A DNA stretch of 64,000 nucleotides from Ancylobacter sp. Lp-2 (GTDB lineage Bacteria > Pseudomonadota > Alphaproteobacteria > Rhizobiales > Xanthobacteraceae): assembly GCF_020523795.1 (NCBI RefSeq), contig NZ_JAJALI010000001.1, positions 806,001 through 870,000 of the forward strand, in the 5' to 3' direction. This document shows, piece by piece, positions 49,765 through 59,134 of the stretch. The notes under the pieces are model-generated. The model searched no databases. It saw only the letters and a program-made list of their open reading frames with translations, and was not told the DNA's origin. How positions within the stretch are numbered: the stretch's first letter is position 1; each line of letters opens with the position of its first letter. The position numbers were made by a program, and so were the translations under genes.

Positions 49765-52481
49765 ATAGTCTCCGCCGGCTCGGCCGGGATCAGGGCGTAG
49801 AGCTCGTCCGCCTTGAACGGGGTGGCGCGCAGCCGCACGCCGGTGGCGTCGAAAATGGCGTTGGCGAGCGCCGGCGCCACCGGATTGTACGGGCTCTCGC
49901 TCATCGACTTGGCGCCGAGCGGGCCGAGACTGTCATAGGTATCGGCAAAGAACACCTCGGTACGGGGCACATCGGCGAAAGTGGGGATGTGATAGCCGCG
50001 AAAGGTCGGGTTGGCGACGGCCCCCGCCGCGTCCACCAGCAGGTGCTCGTACAGCGCCGCGCCGATCGCCTGGGCGACGCCGCCCTCTATTTGGCCGCGG
50101 CACTGCATTGGGTTGACCACCGCGCCGGCATCGGCGGCATGCAGCGAGCGCAGCAGCTGGATCTCGCCGGAGCGGCGGTGCACCGCGACCTCGAAGCCCT
50201 GGACGTTGAAGGCGACCGAGCGGGGCGAGCCGTCGGCGCGGCCTTCCGCCTCCAGCGGGGCGAGATCGGCGAGCGGGATGCGGTTGGCACCGGCGACGAC
50301 ATGCCCGCCCTCGACGCGGCAGTGATCGGTGACGGTGCCGGCGCGGGCGGCGGCCCGGGCGAGGAGGAGCCCGAGCAGTTCCTGCGCGGCGCGCCTTGTG
50401 GCCTCGCCGGCGACCACCGTGCCGGTCGAGCCATAGGCGCCGGTATCATGAGCCACATGGTCGGTGTCGGACTGGCGGATGACGATGTCGGCGCCGGTGA
50501 CCCCCAGCACGGTGGCGGCGATCTGCCCGTGCACGGTGGTGGTGCCATTGCCGAATTCGGCGGTGCCGACCCTCAGCTCGAAGCGGCCTTCCGGGGTGAG
50601 CGCGATCCGGCTCATGCCGACATGGCCGCGCGGCGGCACGGTGTCGATCATCGACGCCGCCATGCCGCGCCCGACCAGCCAGTCCGGGCCCAAATCCGGC
50701 TTCGGCGGCTCCTTCAGCGCCGCCTCGACGCGATCGAGGCACTGGTCGAGGCCGTAGGAGCCGAACTCGACATCGTGCGGGTGGTCGTCATAGGCGAGCA
50801 GGCCGTCGCCGGGCACGATGACGTTGCGCCGCCGCAGCGCGAACGGATCGATGCCGAGCCGGTGCGCCACCTCGTCCATCGCCGATTCCACCGCGAAGAT
50901 GCTCTGGCTGAGGCCGTAGCCGCGAAAGGCGCCGCTCGGCGGGGTGTTGGTGTAGACGGCATAGCCGTCCACCCGCTTGTTGGCGCAGCGATACAGGGTC
51001 AGGCATTCATTGGCGCCGTGGAACAGCACCCCGGCGGCGTGATTGCCATAGGCGCCGGTGTTCGACACCACGTTGAGGCCGAGCGCGGTGAGAGTGCCGT
51101 CTCGCGTCGCCCCGACCGTCACCTCGATGGTCATCGGGTGGCGACAGGTGGAGGCGGCGAACTGCTCGGCGCGGGTATATTCCAGCTTCACCGGCCGGCC
51201 GGTCCGGAACACCGCCAGCGCCACGATGTCCTCGACCAACATCTCCTGCTTGCCGCCGAAGCCGCCGCCGACCCGCTCGGTGACCACGCGCACCTGCTCG
51301 CGCGGCAGGCCATACAGGTTGGCCAGCGCGTCGCGGGTGAGGAAGGGCGTCTGCGAGGAGGTGCGAATGACCAGCCGGCCCTCGGCATCGCGCCAGCCGA
51401 TGGCGCCGTGGGTCTCCAGATGCGCGTGCTGGACCCGCTGGGTGGCGTAGCGCGCGGTGAAGACGAGGTCGGCGCCGGCGAGGCCGTCGGCGAGCGAGCC
51501 GATCTCGCCATGCAGCTCGGCGACGATGTTGCGGGCGGGGTTGGCGATGCGGGAGGCGGCCGGCTTGTCATGTAGCACCGGCGCGCCGGGGGTCATCGCC
51601 TCCACCGGGTCGAACACGGCGGGCAACAGCTTGTATTCGACGCGGATCAGCGCGCAGGCGGCCTCCGCCGCCGCCTCGCTCTCGGCGACCACGGCGGCGA
51701 CGCGCTGGCCGACATGGCGGATCACCGGATCGAGCACGCGGGTGTCGTCGACATCGTCGGTGACGTGGTGGTGGCGGGCGGTGGAGAACAGCGCCTGTGG
51801 CGCGTCCTCATGGGTGAGCACCGCGACCACACCGGGCAAGGCGCGCGCGGCGGCGGCGTCGATGGCGACGATCCGCGCATGGGCGTGCGGCGCGCGCAGG
51901 ATCTTCATATGCGCGAGCCCGGCGAGCTCGCCCTCCGGCGCGACATCCATGGTGTAGCGGGCGCGGCCGGTGACGACGGCCGGGCCGGCGGGGGCCGGCA
52001 GGCTGCGGCCGAAGCCGGCCCCGGCGACGTCGGCCTCGACATGGGCGATGCCGTCCACCGCATCGGCGATGGCGCGGTAGCCGGTGCAGCGGCACAGATT
52101 GCCCTTCAGCGCCTGCGGCAGGTCGCGACGCTGCGCCTGGTCGAGCGCGGCGGCGGTCATCACCATGCCGGCGGTGCAGAAGCCGCACTGATAGCCCTGG
52201 GCGTCGAGGAAGGCCTGCTGCATCGGGTGGAACGCGCCGCCCTCCGCCAGCCCCTCGATGGTGGTGACGCGGGCGCCCTCGGCGCGGAAGGCGGGATAGA
52301 GGCAGGAATGCACCGGCCGCCCGTCGACATGCACGGTGCAGGCGCCGCAATCGCCGGCGTCGCAGCCCTTCTTGACGCCGAACCAGCCGAGCTCGCGCAG
52401 CAGGGTACGCAGGCACTGGCCGGGACGCGGCGCGACGGCGAACTCCCGGCCGTTGACGACGAGGTTCATGGGGAGATTCAC
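49761..52481 (-). CDS. Xanthine dehydrogenase, fused [2Fe-2S] and molybdenum subunits
   Basis: A 906-residue fusion. Residues 1 to about 150 are the iron-sulfur subunit: plant-type cluster Cys40, 45, 48, 60 and second cluster Cys99, 102, 130, 132. From about 165 the molybdopterin-binding subunit follows, with GGGFGGKQE, PSGAFRGYGLSQ and the catalytic-Glu region GAKSMSESPYN. FAD is supplied by the separate upstream gene, which it overlaps as ATGA. It oxidises hypoxanthine/xanthine to urate. Usually these subunits are separate (XdhA/XdhB or three chains), so this particular two-domain fusion is less common. Confidence 0.9.
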   Translation of the reverse strand: MNLPMNLVVNGREFAVAPRPGQCLRTLLRELGWFGVKKGCDAGDCGACTVHVDGRPVHSCLYPAFRAEGARVTTIEGLAEGGAFHPMQQAFLDAQGYQCGFCTAGMVMTAAALDQAQRRDLPQALKGNLCRCTGYRAIADAVDGIAHVEADVAGAGFGRSLPAPAGPAVVTGRARYTMDVAPEGELAGLAHMKILRAPHAHARIVAIDAAAARALPGVVAVLTHEDAPQALFSTARHHHVTDDVDDTRVLDPVIRHVGQRVAAVVAESEAAAEAACALIRVEYKLLPAVFDPVEAMTPGAPVLHDKPAASRIANPARNIVAELHGEIGSLADGLAGADLVFTARYATQRVQHAHLETHGAIGWRDAEGRLVIRTSSQTPFLTRDALANLYGLPREQVRVVTERVGGGFGGKQEMLVEDIVALAVFRTGRPVKLEYTRAEQFAASTCRHPMTIEVTVGATRDGTLTALGLNVVSNTGAYGNHAAGVLFHGANECLTLYRCANKRVDGYAVYTNTPPSGAFRGYGLSQSIFAVESAMDEVAHRLGIDPFALRRRNVIVPGDGLLAYDDHPHDVEFGSYGLDQCLDRVEAALKEPPKPDLGPDWLVGRGMAASMIDTVPPRGHVGMSRIALTPEGRFELRVGTAEFGNGTTTVHGQIAATVLGVTGADIVIRQSDTDHVAHDTGAYGSTGTVVAGEATRRAAQELLGLLLARAAARAGTVTDHCRVEGGHVVAGANRIPLADLAPLEAEGRADGSPRSVAFNVQGFEVAVHRRSGEIQLLRSLHAADAGAVVNPMQCRGQIEGGVAQAIGAALYEHLLVDAAGAVANPTFRGYHIPTFADVPRTEVFFADTYDSLGPLGAKSMSESPYNPVAPALANAIFDATGVRLRATPFKADELYALIPAEPAETI

Positions 52482-53302
52482 GGCGTGCCCTCCAGAAGCT
52501 CGGTGCGGATCTCCTCGGCGAACAGGCGGGTCATGTGGCGCCGCCAGTCGGGCCGTCCGTGGACGTCGTCATAATACAGCGCCTGCGGGATCGCGTCGGC
52601 GAGCCGGGCGTCGAGCGCGGCGCGGTCCGGCAGCACCGCGAAATCCAGCCGCATCGGCCGCCTTGTCGCCGCCGTCACCGTCAGCTGGAAGCTGCCGTCG
52701 CGGCCGAGTGTGCCGATCAGCAGCACGCCGGAGCGTCCGAGCGGGGTCAGCGAGGCCCGGCGGAAGGCGACGCGGCGGGCGAGCGCCGCCGCCGGCACTT
52801 CGAGGCCGCGCAGGCACTCGCCGGGCGCGAGCGCGGTGTCGCGCGGGCCGCGCACCAGCTCCGGCACCGACAGAAGCCGCTCGCCGCCCTCGGCGGTCCA
52901 GACGAGGCAGCGCGCATCGAGCGCGGTGGCGAGCGAGATCATCGGCCCGGCGGGCAGGCCGAGGCAGATATTGCCGCCCACCGTCGCCATGTTCCACACC
53001 TTGAACGAGGCGAGGAAGGCGCGGCAGCACTCACCGATCAGCGGTGCCGCCGTCCAGCCGGCCGGCGCCTCGAAGGCGTAGAGCTCGGCGATGGTGCAGG
53101 TGGCGGCGATGTCGAGCCCGCCGGGGCCGGCCGCCAGCGGCGTCCAGGCGAGGGCCGGCAGGTCGATCAGCCGGGTGAGCCCCGGCTGCGGCTCGGAAAA
53201 CAGGAAGGTGCCGCCGCCGAGGAAGGCGTCGCCGGGCCGGGGCTGGCCGATCTCGCCGCGCCGGCGCGGGCGCAGCACATCGGTGACGGTGTTGATGTCC
53301 AT
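52478..53302 (-). CDS. Xanthine dehydrogenase FAD-binding subunit
   Basis: A 274-residue CoxM/XdhB-type flavin subunit. The FAD motifs are FLGGGTFLFSEPQPGLTRLIDL (adjacent blocks), ATCTIAELYAFEAP and MATVGGNICLGLPAGPM. It passes electrons from the iron-sulfur clusters of the fused subunit to NAD+. It starts 12 bases after the uricase stop and overlaps the next gene. Confidence 0.9.
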   Translation of the reverse strand: MDINTVTDVLRPRRRGEIGQPRPGDAFLGGGTFLFSEPQPGLTRLIDLPALAWTPLAAGPGGLDIAATCTIAELYAFEAPAGWTAAPLIGECCRAFLASFKVWNMATVGGNICLGLPAGPMISLATALDARCLVWTAEGGERLLSVPELVRGPRDTALAPGECLRGLEVPAAALARRVAFRRASLTPLGRSGVLLIGTLGRDGSFQLTVTAATRRPMRLDFAVLPDRAALDARLADAIPQALYYDDVHGRPDWRRHMTRLFAEEIRTELLEGTP

Positions 53303-53314
53303 GGCGCCGCTGCC

Positions 53315-54154
53315 TCAGCCGCGGGCGATGGTGCACTCGATCTGGCCGTGCGGCTCATCGGTGGGGATGAACACCTGCCCGTCGAAAGCGCGGTCGAACG
53401 GCGACAGATCGATGGGCAGATAGTGCTTGTTCGGGCAGGCGATGCTGATCTCGGCGATCTCCGGCACCGCCGCCAGCACCGCCTCGCCCATGAGGTAGAG
53501 CGTGTTCTGCACGCCCGGGCTGTAGGTGGTGGCGAACACCTTCAGCGCCTCGGCGAGCACGGTGGCATTCGCCTGCGCATAGGAGGCCGGTGCCGCCGAC
53601 CAGCGCCAGCTGGCGTCCATGGCGGTGGCGAACAGGCGGTCGGCGGTCGGCTTCAGCGTGGTCGCCTCGTCGAACCAGTAGTCCTCCCAGCCGGAGGCGG
53701 TGGTCTTGAGGAAGGTGAAGCCGGCAATGCCGGAGGCGATCGTCGCGCCGTCGCGGGAGGCGCTGAGCGTCACGAAGGGGCGGCCATTGCCGTCGAGCAC
53801 GAAGGCGTGGTCGTGTGGGGCGCCGTCGACGGCGATGCGCGCCCATTTTGTCTCGCTGGCGGTGATCTCCACCGTGTCGACATGCTCGTAGCGGTCGAGG
53901 AAATACTGGGCGAGCACCCGGCAATAGTCCTCGTTGTCGAGGCCGACATGGTCGCGGGCGACGATGTTGACGATGTTCTTGATCGAATCGGTGGCGATGA
54001 CGCTGCGGTTGTCGCCTTCGGTATAGGCAGCGTCGAACGCGCCGGTGAGCATGCACTGGACCGTCAGCTCGCGCACCTCGTGGCGGGGCGTGTCGCGCTG
54101 GACGCGCATGATGCGCACGCGGCCCTTGCCGTAGCTGTTGCGGATCAGCGGCAT
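53315..54154 (-). CDS. Urate oxidase (uricase)
   Basis: A 279-residue cofactor-free uricase that oxidises urate to 5-hydroxyisourate and H2O2. It shows the family blocks NSYGKGRVRIMRV, the catalytic Lys/Thr region (YTEGDNRSVIATDSIKNIVNIVA in two parts), SGIAGFTFLKTTASG, VQNTLYLMGEAVL and CPNKHYLPIDLSPF. The ATG at 54154 follows AAGGGAG. Its product is used by the UraH domain at the end of the operon, and katG in the window could dispose of the peroxide. Confidence 0.94.
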   Translation of the reverse strand: MPLIRNSYGKGRVRIMRVQRDTPRHEVRELTVQCMLTGAFDAAYTEGDNRSVIATDSIKNIVNIVARDHVGLDNEDYCRVLAQYFLDRYEHVDTVEITASETKWARIAVDGAPHDHAFVLDGNGRPFVTLSASRDGATIASGIAGFTFLKTTASGWEDYWFDEATTLKPTADRLFATAMDASWRWSAAPASYAQANATVLAEALKVFATTYSPGVQNTLYLMGEAVLAAVPEIAEISIACPNKHYLPIDLSPFDRAFDGQVFIPTDEPHGQIECTIARG

Positions 54155-54332
54155 GTCGGTCTCCCTTGCTTCGGCCCCGGCACGGACGAAGCAATGCGCA
54201 TGCCGGTACCGTGCGGTCTCCTGCGTCGCGACGCACTGGGAGGCAGCTTTGGCGATTGCGGGCCTGCCCGCAATGCGCAAACGCAAAATGCCGCGGGAGG
54301 CGCGCTTATTTCTTCGGGAGCGGCGGTTGCCT

Positions 54333-54362
54333 CCGCCGGACGGCTGTCGGCTCGTCCGGCGG
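54333..54362. terminator. Hairpin between HPP-family gene and uricase
   Basis: CCGCCGGACG and CGTCCGGCGG form a perfect 10-bp stem around a 10-base loop just past the HPP-family stop codon. There is no T-run; it may end or process that message ahead of the purine operon. Confidence 0.5.
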
Positions 54363-54371
54363 ATGGCGGGA

Positions 54372-54860
54372 TCAGGGCGCCCTGAGCGGATAGGCGGTGC
54401 CGGTGAGCCGGTGGAACACGGCGGCGATCACTACCAGGCTGACCGAGCCGACCAGCACCGGCATCACCAGGAAGCTCCAGTTCGGGTCGGCGGCGAATAC
54501 CAGCAGCGGGTCGGCGCCGGCGGGCGGGTGGGTGACGCGCAACAGCGCCATCAGCGTGATGGCGAGGCCGACGGCGAGCGCCGCCGCCCACCACGTGCCG
54601 GGCAGCAGCATGTGCAGGGCGATGGCGACCGCGCTCGACAGCACATGGCCGCCGACCACGTTCATCGGCTGCGACAGCGGGCTGCCCGGCACCGAGAACA
54701 GCAGCACGCAGCTGGCGCCGAATGGCGCCATGAGCAGCGGCACGCCGGCATGCAGGCTGAAGGCGCCGGTGACGCCGATGGCGGCGAGGCCGCCCAGGCC
54801 GGCGAGCATGGCGATGCGCGGCCGGTGGGGCGGCTGATGACGGACGAAGAAATGACGCAT
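54372..54860 (-). CDS. HPP-family membrane protein
   Basis: A 162-residue protein with four hydrophobic segments and the diagnostic RVTHPPAGADPLL motif plus APFGASCVLLFS. HPP proteins are small membrane proteins, some linked to nitrite transport; no function is established here. It is upstream of uricase on the same strand, with a 218-base gap and a hairpin between, so co-regulation with purine degradation is possible but not shown. Confidence 0.85.
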   Translation of the reverse strand: MRHFFVRHQPPHRPRIAMLAGLGGLAAIGVTGAFSLHAGVPLLMAPFGASCVLLFSVPGSPLSQPMNVVGGHVLSSAVAIALHMLLPGTWWAAALAVGLAITLMALLRVTHPPAGADPLLVFAADPNWSFLVMPVLVGSVSLVVIAAVFHRLTGTAYPLRAP

Positions 54861-55165
54861 GATGTTTGCCCCGGTCGGGGCTCCTGACGTACGGGGCGCC
54901 CGGCCGCTCGGAGCCGGCGGGCCGCCCGGAATGCTCGGTGCGTGCGATCTCGTGGGGATCGACGATGACGCTGCCCCCCTTCTGCGGAGGAGGCACCGTC
55001 TCGTTTGCTTTCCTGGATCGGTACCGTTGCGGGCCGGTTACCGTCAAGTCCGGGGCAAATCACAGGCGCAACCAAGATCGGGTGGCGCGTGCCGGCGGAA
55101 AGGCGCAGAGGGGAGGGTGCCCCACATTCCGGGGCCGCCCGGTCCCTTGCTGGAGAGACGCCGCC

Positions 55166-55972
55166 ATGAACGCAGAACACCCGGCTTCCGCCCCCGTCGC
55201 GGCCCTCCGCGCGCCGTTCCGGCTCGATGGCCGGGTGGCGCTCGTCACCGGCTCGGCACGCGGGCTCGGCTTCGAGATGGCGAAGGCGCTGGCGCGGGCC
55301 GGCGCGCGGGTGGCGATCAACGGGCGCGACGCCGGGCGGCTCGCCGTGGCGGCGCAGGCGCTGGCCGCCACGACCGGCTGCGAGGTGGAGACGCTGGCCT
55401 TCGACGTCGCCGACCGCGCGGCGGCATCGGCGGCGGTGGAGGCCCTTCATGCGCGCCACGGCCGGCTGGACATCCTCGTCAACAATGTCGGCGCCCGCGA
55501 CCGGCGCGCGCTGCAGGACTTCACGGCCGAGGACGCCGAGCGGCTGCTCGCCACCGACCTCCTGGCGCCGATGCTGCTGGCGCGGCAGGCGGCCGGCTAC
55601 ATGGCGGCACAGGGGCACGGGCGGCTGATCACCGTCACCTCCATCGCCGGGCAGGTCGCCAACCGCAACGACCCGGTCTACACCGCCGCCAAGGCCGGGC
55701 TGACCGGGCTGATGCGGGCGCTGGCGGTGGACTATGCCCGCGACGGCGTGACCAGCAACGCCATCGCCCCCGGCATGTTCGCCACCGAGACCAATCAGGG
55801 GCTGGTCGACGACGCCGCCTTCTCCGCCTTCGTCGACGTCCGGGTACCGGCCGGGCGCTGGGGGCGGCCGCACGAGATCGGCGCGGCGGCGGTGTTCCTC
55901 GCCGCCGACGAGGCCTCCTTCGTCAACGGCCACGTGCTGGTGGTCGATGGCGGGCAGACCGTGCGCATGTAG
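55166..55972 (+). CDS. Short-chain dehydrogenase/reductase (classical SDR)
   Basis: A 268-residue SDR: cofactor motif TGSARGLG (about residues 29-36), NNVG, catalytic Ser in VTSIAGQVAN, YTAAK with Tyr/Lys, and the C-terminal GHVLVVDGGQTVRM. NGRDAGRL after the second strand suggests NADP(H). The overall form resembles gluconate 5-dehydrogenase or 3-oxoacyl-ACP reductase. GGAGAG precedes the ATG. A TenA-like gene follows after 74 bases. The substrate is not defined. Confidence 0.85.
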   Translation: MNAEHPASAPVAALRAPFRLDGRVALVTGSARGLGFEMAKALARAGARVAINGRDAGRLAVAAQALAATTGCEVETLAFDVADRAAASAAVEALHARHGRLDILVNNVGARDRRALQDFTAEDAERLLATDLLAPMLLARQAAGYMAAQGHGRLITVTSIAGQVANRNDPVYTAAKAGLTGLMRALAVDYARDGVTSNAIAPGMFATETNQGLVDDAAFSAFVDVRVPAGRWGRPHEIGAAAVFLAADEASFVNGHVLVVDGGQTVRM

Positions 55973-56046
55973 GATTGGCGCGCTCCCTCGACGTCGCGTC
56001 GCCGTCGCTCCATACAGCGGCGACGTGGATGACAGGAGGAGCCGAC

Positions 56047-56703
56047 ATGCTCGGATTCAGCGACCAGCTTCGCGACGACAACATCGAGAACTGGACGGCG
56101 TCGAAACATCACCGTTTCGTGGATGAGATCTTTCGCGGCGCAGTGACCGACGATGTCATGCGCCACTATCTCGTGCAGGACTACCAGTTCATCGACCGTT
56201 TCGTCGCGCTGATCGGCGCCGCCATCGCCACCGCCGACCGCTTCACCTCGCGGGTGCGCTTCTCGCAATTCGCCGCGATGATCACCAGCGACGAGAACAC
56301 CTATTTCCTGCGCGCCTTCGACCGGCTCGGCGTGCCGCAGGAGCAGCGGGACGCGCCGGTGCTGACGGCGCCGACCCGCGCCTTCCGGGAACTGATGGCG
56401 GAAGCGGCGCGCGAGCGCAGCTATGCCGGCTGCCTCGCCGTGCTCTGTGTCGCCGAGTGGCTGTATCTCGACTGGGCCGACCGGCCCGCAGCCCCGTTGC
56501 CGGACGACTTCCTGTATGCCGAGTGGATCACCTTGCACAACAATGATGGTTTCCGCGGCTTCGTGGCGTGGCTGCGCGGCGAGCTCGACCGCGCCGGTGC
56601 TGCCGCGGACGAAGAAAGCCGGCTGCGCGCCGCCGATCTATTCCGTCGCGCCGTTGCTTGCGAACGAGACTTCTTCGATCACGTCTACGATAGCGATAGG
56701 TGA
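56047..56703 (+). CDS. TenA/PqqC-fold thiaminase-II-like protein
   Basis: A 218-residue all-helical protein: WTASKHHRFVDEIFRGAV, HYLVQDYQFIDRFVALIG, and SYAGCLAVLCVAEWLYLDWA in the position of the TenA active-site helix, then FFDHVYD at the C terminus. TenA proteins hydrolyse aminopyrimidines for thiamine salvage; whether this belongs to the Cys-dependent or the Glu-dependent class is unclear. AGGAGG precedes the ATG at 56047. No thiamine gene is adjacent. Confidence 0.82.
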   Translation: MLGFSDQLRDDNIENWTASKHHRFVDEIFRGAVTDDVMRHYLVQDYQFIDRFVALIGAAIATADRFTSRVRFSQFAAMITSDENTYFLRAFDRLGVPQEQRDAPVLTAPTRAFRELMAEAARERSYAGCLAVLCVAEWLYLDWADRPAAPLPDDFLYAEWITLHNNDGFRGFVAWLRGELDRAGAAADEESRLRAADLFRRAVACERDFFDHVYDSDR

Positions 56704-57047
56704 GCGGCGACCGGCAATAAAATCATCTGCCGGGCGGCCTCGTTCCACGAAAAGAACGATTTTGTTCCAGAAACGTCGAAACAGTTTCGGAATTCCAGAA
56801 AGCGAGGCGGTGCAATAGTTCCGCGCCCTCAATGCATCGCGTGGAACCAGAATTTACCATCGGGTGCTACAATGACCGACAGGCGTGCAGAGGCTGGGGA
56901 TCAACTGCTGCGGGTGACGTTAGGCGAGTTCCAGGGTGAGTGCTGCGGGCGATATATTCGATCGTCGGGAAGGTTTTTCACGGCTTTGCTTGTTGACCTT
57001 TCATCCAGAGGTGTTACATCGAATCAAAGCTTTCGAGGAGAAATACG
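56704..57047. promoter_or_regulatory. mucR upstream region
   Basis: About 340 bases, richer in A/T than its surroundings, without a credible gene. A possible promoter is TTGACC at 56993-56998 and TACATC at 57015-57020 (16-base spacing), with a GAGGAG ribosome site before the ATG at 57048. MucR proteins commonly repress their own gene through T-rich sites, which this region could supply. Confidence 0.5.
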
Positions 57048-57515
57048 ATGTCTGGCACTGAAGATTCGTCGGTGGATTATCTCGGTCTCACGGCGGATGT
57101 GGTTGCCGCTTTCGTCGGCAACAATTCCGTCCCGGCGTCGGAGTTGCCTGACCTGATCGCGAAGGTGCACACCGCACTGCTTCGCCTCAACACCCCGGCC
57201 CCCGTCGTCGTGGAAGAAGTGCTGAAGCCGGCCATTCCGGTGAAGAAGTCGGTGACCCCGGAGTTCATCGTTTGCTTGGAGGACGGCTTGAAGTTCAAGT
57301 CGCTCAAGCGCCACCTGCGCACCAAGTACAACATGACCCCGGAAGAGTACCGGGCGAAGTGGGGCCTGCCGAACGACTACCCGATGGTCGCCCCGAGCTA
57401 TGCCGAGGCGCGTTCCAACCTCGCCAAGAAGATGGGCCTCGGCCAGCAGCGCAAGAAGCCGGCTCCGGCGGCGCCCGCCAAGCCGCGCGGCCGCGCCAAG
57501 AAGGTGGCGGCCTGA
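57048..57515 (+). CDS. mucR: MucR/Ros-family zinc-finger transcriptional regulator
   Basis: A 155-residue H-NS-like regulator of surface polysaccharide, motility and virulence genes in Hyphomicrobiales. An N-terminal oligomerisation helix ([20 protein letters not shown]) is followed by the zinc-finger DNA-binding domain [20 protein letters not shown] and [15 protein letters not shown], and a basic Ala/Pro/Lys tail ([12 protein letters not shown]) that could add non-specific DNA contacts. The residue after RHLRT is Lys where I recall His in many relatives. A terminator follows at 57653. Confidence 0.93.
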   Translation: MSGTEDSSVDYLGLTADVVAAFVGNNSVPASELPDLIAKVHTALLRLNTPAPVVVEEVLKPAIPVKKSVTPEFIVCLEDGLKFKSLKRHLRTKYNMTPEEYRAKWGLPNDYPMVAPSYAEARSNLAKKMGLGQQRKKPAPAAPAKPRGRAKKVAA

Positions 57516-57652
57516 ACACGGCGACGGCCTGAGCGCGCCCTCCGGGCGTGCTCTCCGGCGCGGCGCTCGAACGGGCCCACGCTGTGTGGCTGGATGCCGC
57601 CCTGGCGGCGTACCGGCCCGGGCGTGAAGGGCCGAGCGAGACGATCCGAATG

Positions 57653-57686
57653 CAACGGCCGGGCGAGAGCCCGGCCGTTGCTTTTT
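57653..57686 (+). terminator. Intrinsic terminator downstream of mucR
   Basis: A perfect 12-bp stem, CAACGGCCGGGC against GCCCGGCCGTTG, closes on GAGA and is followed by CTTTTT. It lies 138 bases beyond the mucR stop and is the best terminator of the region. Confidence 0.85.
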
Positions 57687-57855
57687 GGGACGCCTTGGGA
57701 CCCCCGCTTTCGGTTTCTGTCTTTGATGGTCGCGGTGGGGCTCGATGTCGGGCCACTCGATGCCGGTCGCCGATGCCGGTTCCTCGGGTGCCTGCCCCGC
57801 GTTGGTTATGGTGGAGGCGGTTGCCCCAACCGGCTCGACCGGAAATGCGTGCCCC

Positions 57856-57909
57856 GACTTCTGATCCCGTACTACTGATCCGGACTTCTGGTCCCGAACT
57901 ACTGGCCCT
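57856..57909. repeat. Imperfect 27-base tandem duplication
   Basis: Two adjacent copies beginning GACTTCTG(A/G)TCCCG, about 22 of 27 positions identical. The second copy overlaps the stop codon of the minus-strand monooxygenase gene at 57899. Confidence 0.7.
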
Positions 57910-59134
57910 GGCTGGGGCTGACCGGCCGCACATGCTCCGGCCGGAAGCCGAGCCCGATCAGGCGGCCGGCGAGATGCGCGAGCAGCGGCCAGCGGGCGAT
58001 CGCCTTGAGGAAGCCGGGCGGCCCGCTGCGGTTGGCGCTCTTCGGCTTGTTCGGGTCGCGCCGCATCATCAGCTGGATCTTCTGCGTCGCCCAGGTGGGA
58101 AAGCGCCGGCGCGCCTCCACCGCCGCGAGATCGGCATCGGTTAGCCGCCCGGCCTTCAGCGGCGCTGCGAGGCGGTTGGCCGCCGCGACCGCGTCCTGGA
58201 TGGCGAGGTTCACCCCGACGCCGCCGATCGGCGACATGGCATGCGCGGCGTCGCCGATGCAGATCAGTCCCGGACGCCACCAGCGCGTGAGCCGGTCGAT
58301 GCGCACGCTGAGCAGGTGGATGTCGTCCCAGGAGGCGATCTCGCCGACCCGTTCCGCCGGCAGCGGCGAGATGGCGGCGACGGCGGCGCGGAACGCGTCG
58401 AGCCCCTGCGCCTTCACATCAGTGAAGCTGCCCTTGCGCACCACATAGCCGCATTGCCAGTAATCGCCGCGGTCGATGAGCACGAAACCTTGCCGCGGGC
58501 CGGCATGTGCCATCGCGGGCACCGGATCGTCGGGCCGGCGCGATAGCCGGAACCACAGGACGTCGCTGGGGTTGCCGAACTGCGTCACGTCGAGCCCGGC
58601 GAGGCCGCGCACCCGCGAGCCGCGCCCGTCGGCGCCGACGGTGAGCGTGGCACGGATCACCGTCTCGCCCTCGGGCGTGCGGATGACGAGGCCGTCGATC
58701 CGGCCGGCCTCCTCGACGAGGCCGGTCACCTCGGCGTTCATGATGAGACGGAATCCGGGATAGCGGCTCGCCTCGCGGGCGAGGAAGGCCAGGAAATCCC
58801 ATTGCGGCATGAAGGCGATGAAGCGCGAGCGCACCGGCAGCCGCGAGAAATCGGCGAGGGTGAGGTCGGCGCCGGCGATCTCGGCATGCAGGGTCGGCGC
58901 CCGCGTGTGCGGCAGCTCCAGCAGCGCCTCGGCGAGGCCGAGCTCGTGCATCACCTCCAGCGTCGAGGGATGGATGGTGTCGCCGCGAAAATCGCGCAGG
59001 AAATCGCCGTGCTTCTCCACCAGCGTGACCGCGAGCCCGGCGCGCGCCAGCAGCAGCGCCAGCATCAGGCCGGCGGGGCCGGCCCCGGCGATGACGCAGT
59101 CGGTGTCCGGGTCGTTGCGGTGGGGCGCGAGCAT
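57899..59134 (-). CDS. FAD-dependent aromatic-hydroxylase-type monooxygenase
   Basis: A 411-residue flavoprotein of the p-hydroxybenzoate-hydroxylase fold: CVIAGAGPAGLMLALLLARAG at the N terminus, the middle LTVGADGRGSRVR (DG motif) and GLICIGDAAHAMSPIGGVGVN (GD motif). FRGDTIHPSTLEVMHELGL is common in a subgroup annotated simply as FAD-dependent oxidoreductase. I start at the ATG 59134. It is divergent from hutC, which might repress it, though no histidine-pathway role is known for this enzyme. Confidence 0.82.
   Translation of the reverse strand: MLAPHRNDPDTDCVIAGAGPAGLMLALLLARAGLAVTLVEKHGDFLRDFRGDTIHPSTLEVMHELGLAEALLELPHTRAPTLHAEIAGADLTLADFSRLPVRSRFIAFMPQWDFLAFLAREASRYPGFRLIMNAEVTGLVEEAGRIDGLVIRTPEGETVIRATLTVGADGRGSRVRGLAGLDVTQFGNPSDVLWFRLSRRPDDPVPAMAHAGPRQGFVLIDRGDYWQCGYVVRKGSFTDVKAQGLDAFRAAVAAISPLPAERVGEIASWDDIHLLSVRIDRLTRWWRPGLICIGDAAHAMSPIGGVGVNLAIQDAVAAANRLAAPLKAGRLTDADLAAVEARRRFPTWATQKIQLMMRRDPNKPKSANRSGPPGFLKAIARWPLLAHLAGRLIGLGFRPEHVRPVSPSQGQ

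Noticed and set aside
57856-57909. Start of a CRISPR or other repeat array
   Set aside because: Only two adjacent imperfect copies without spacers.
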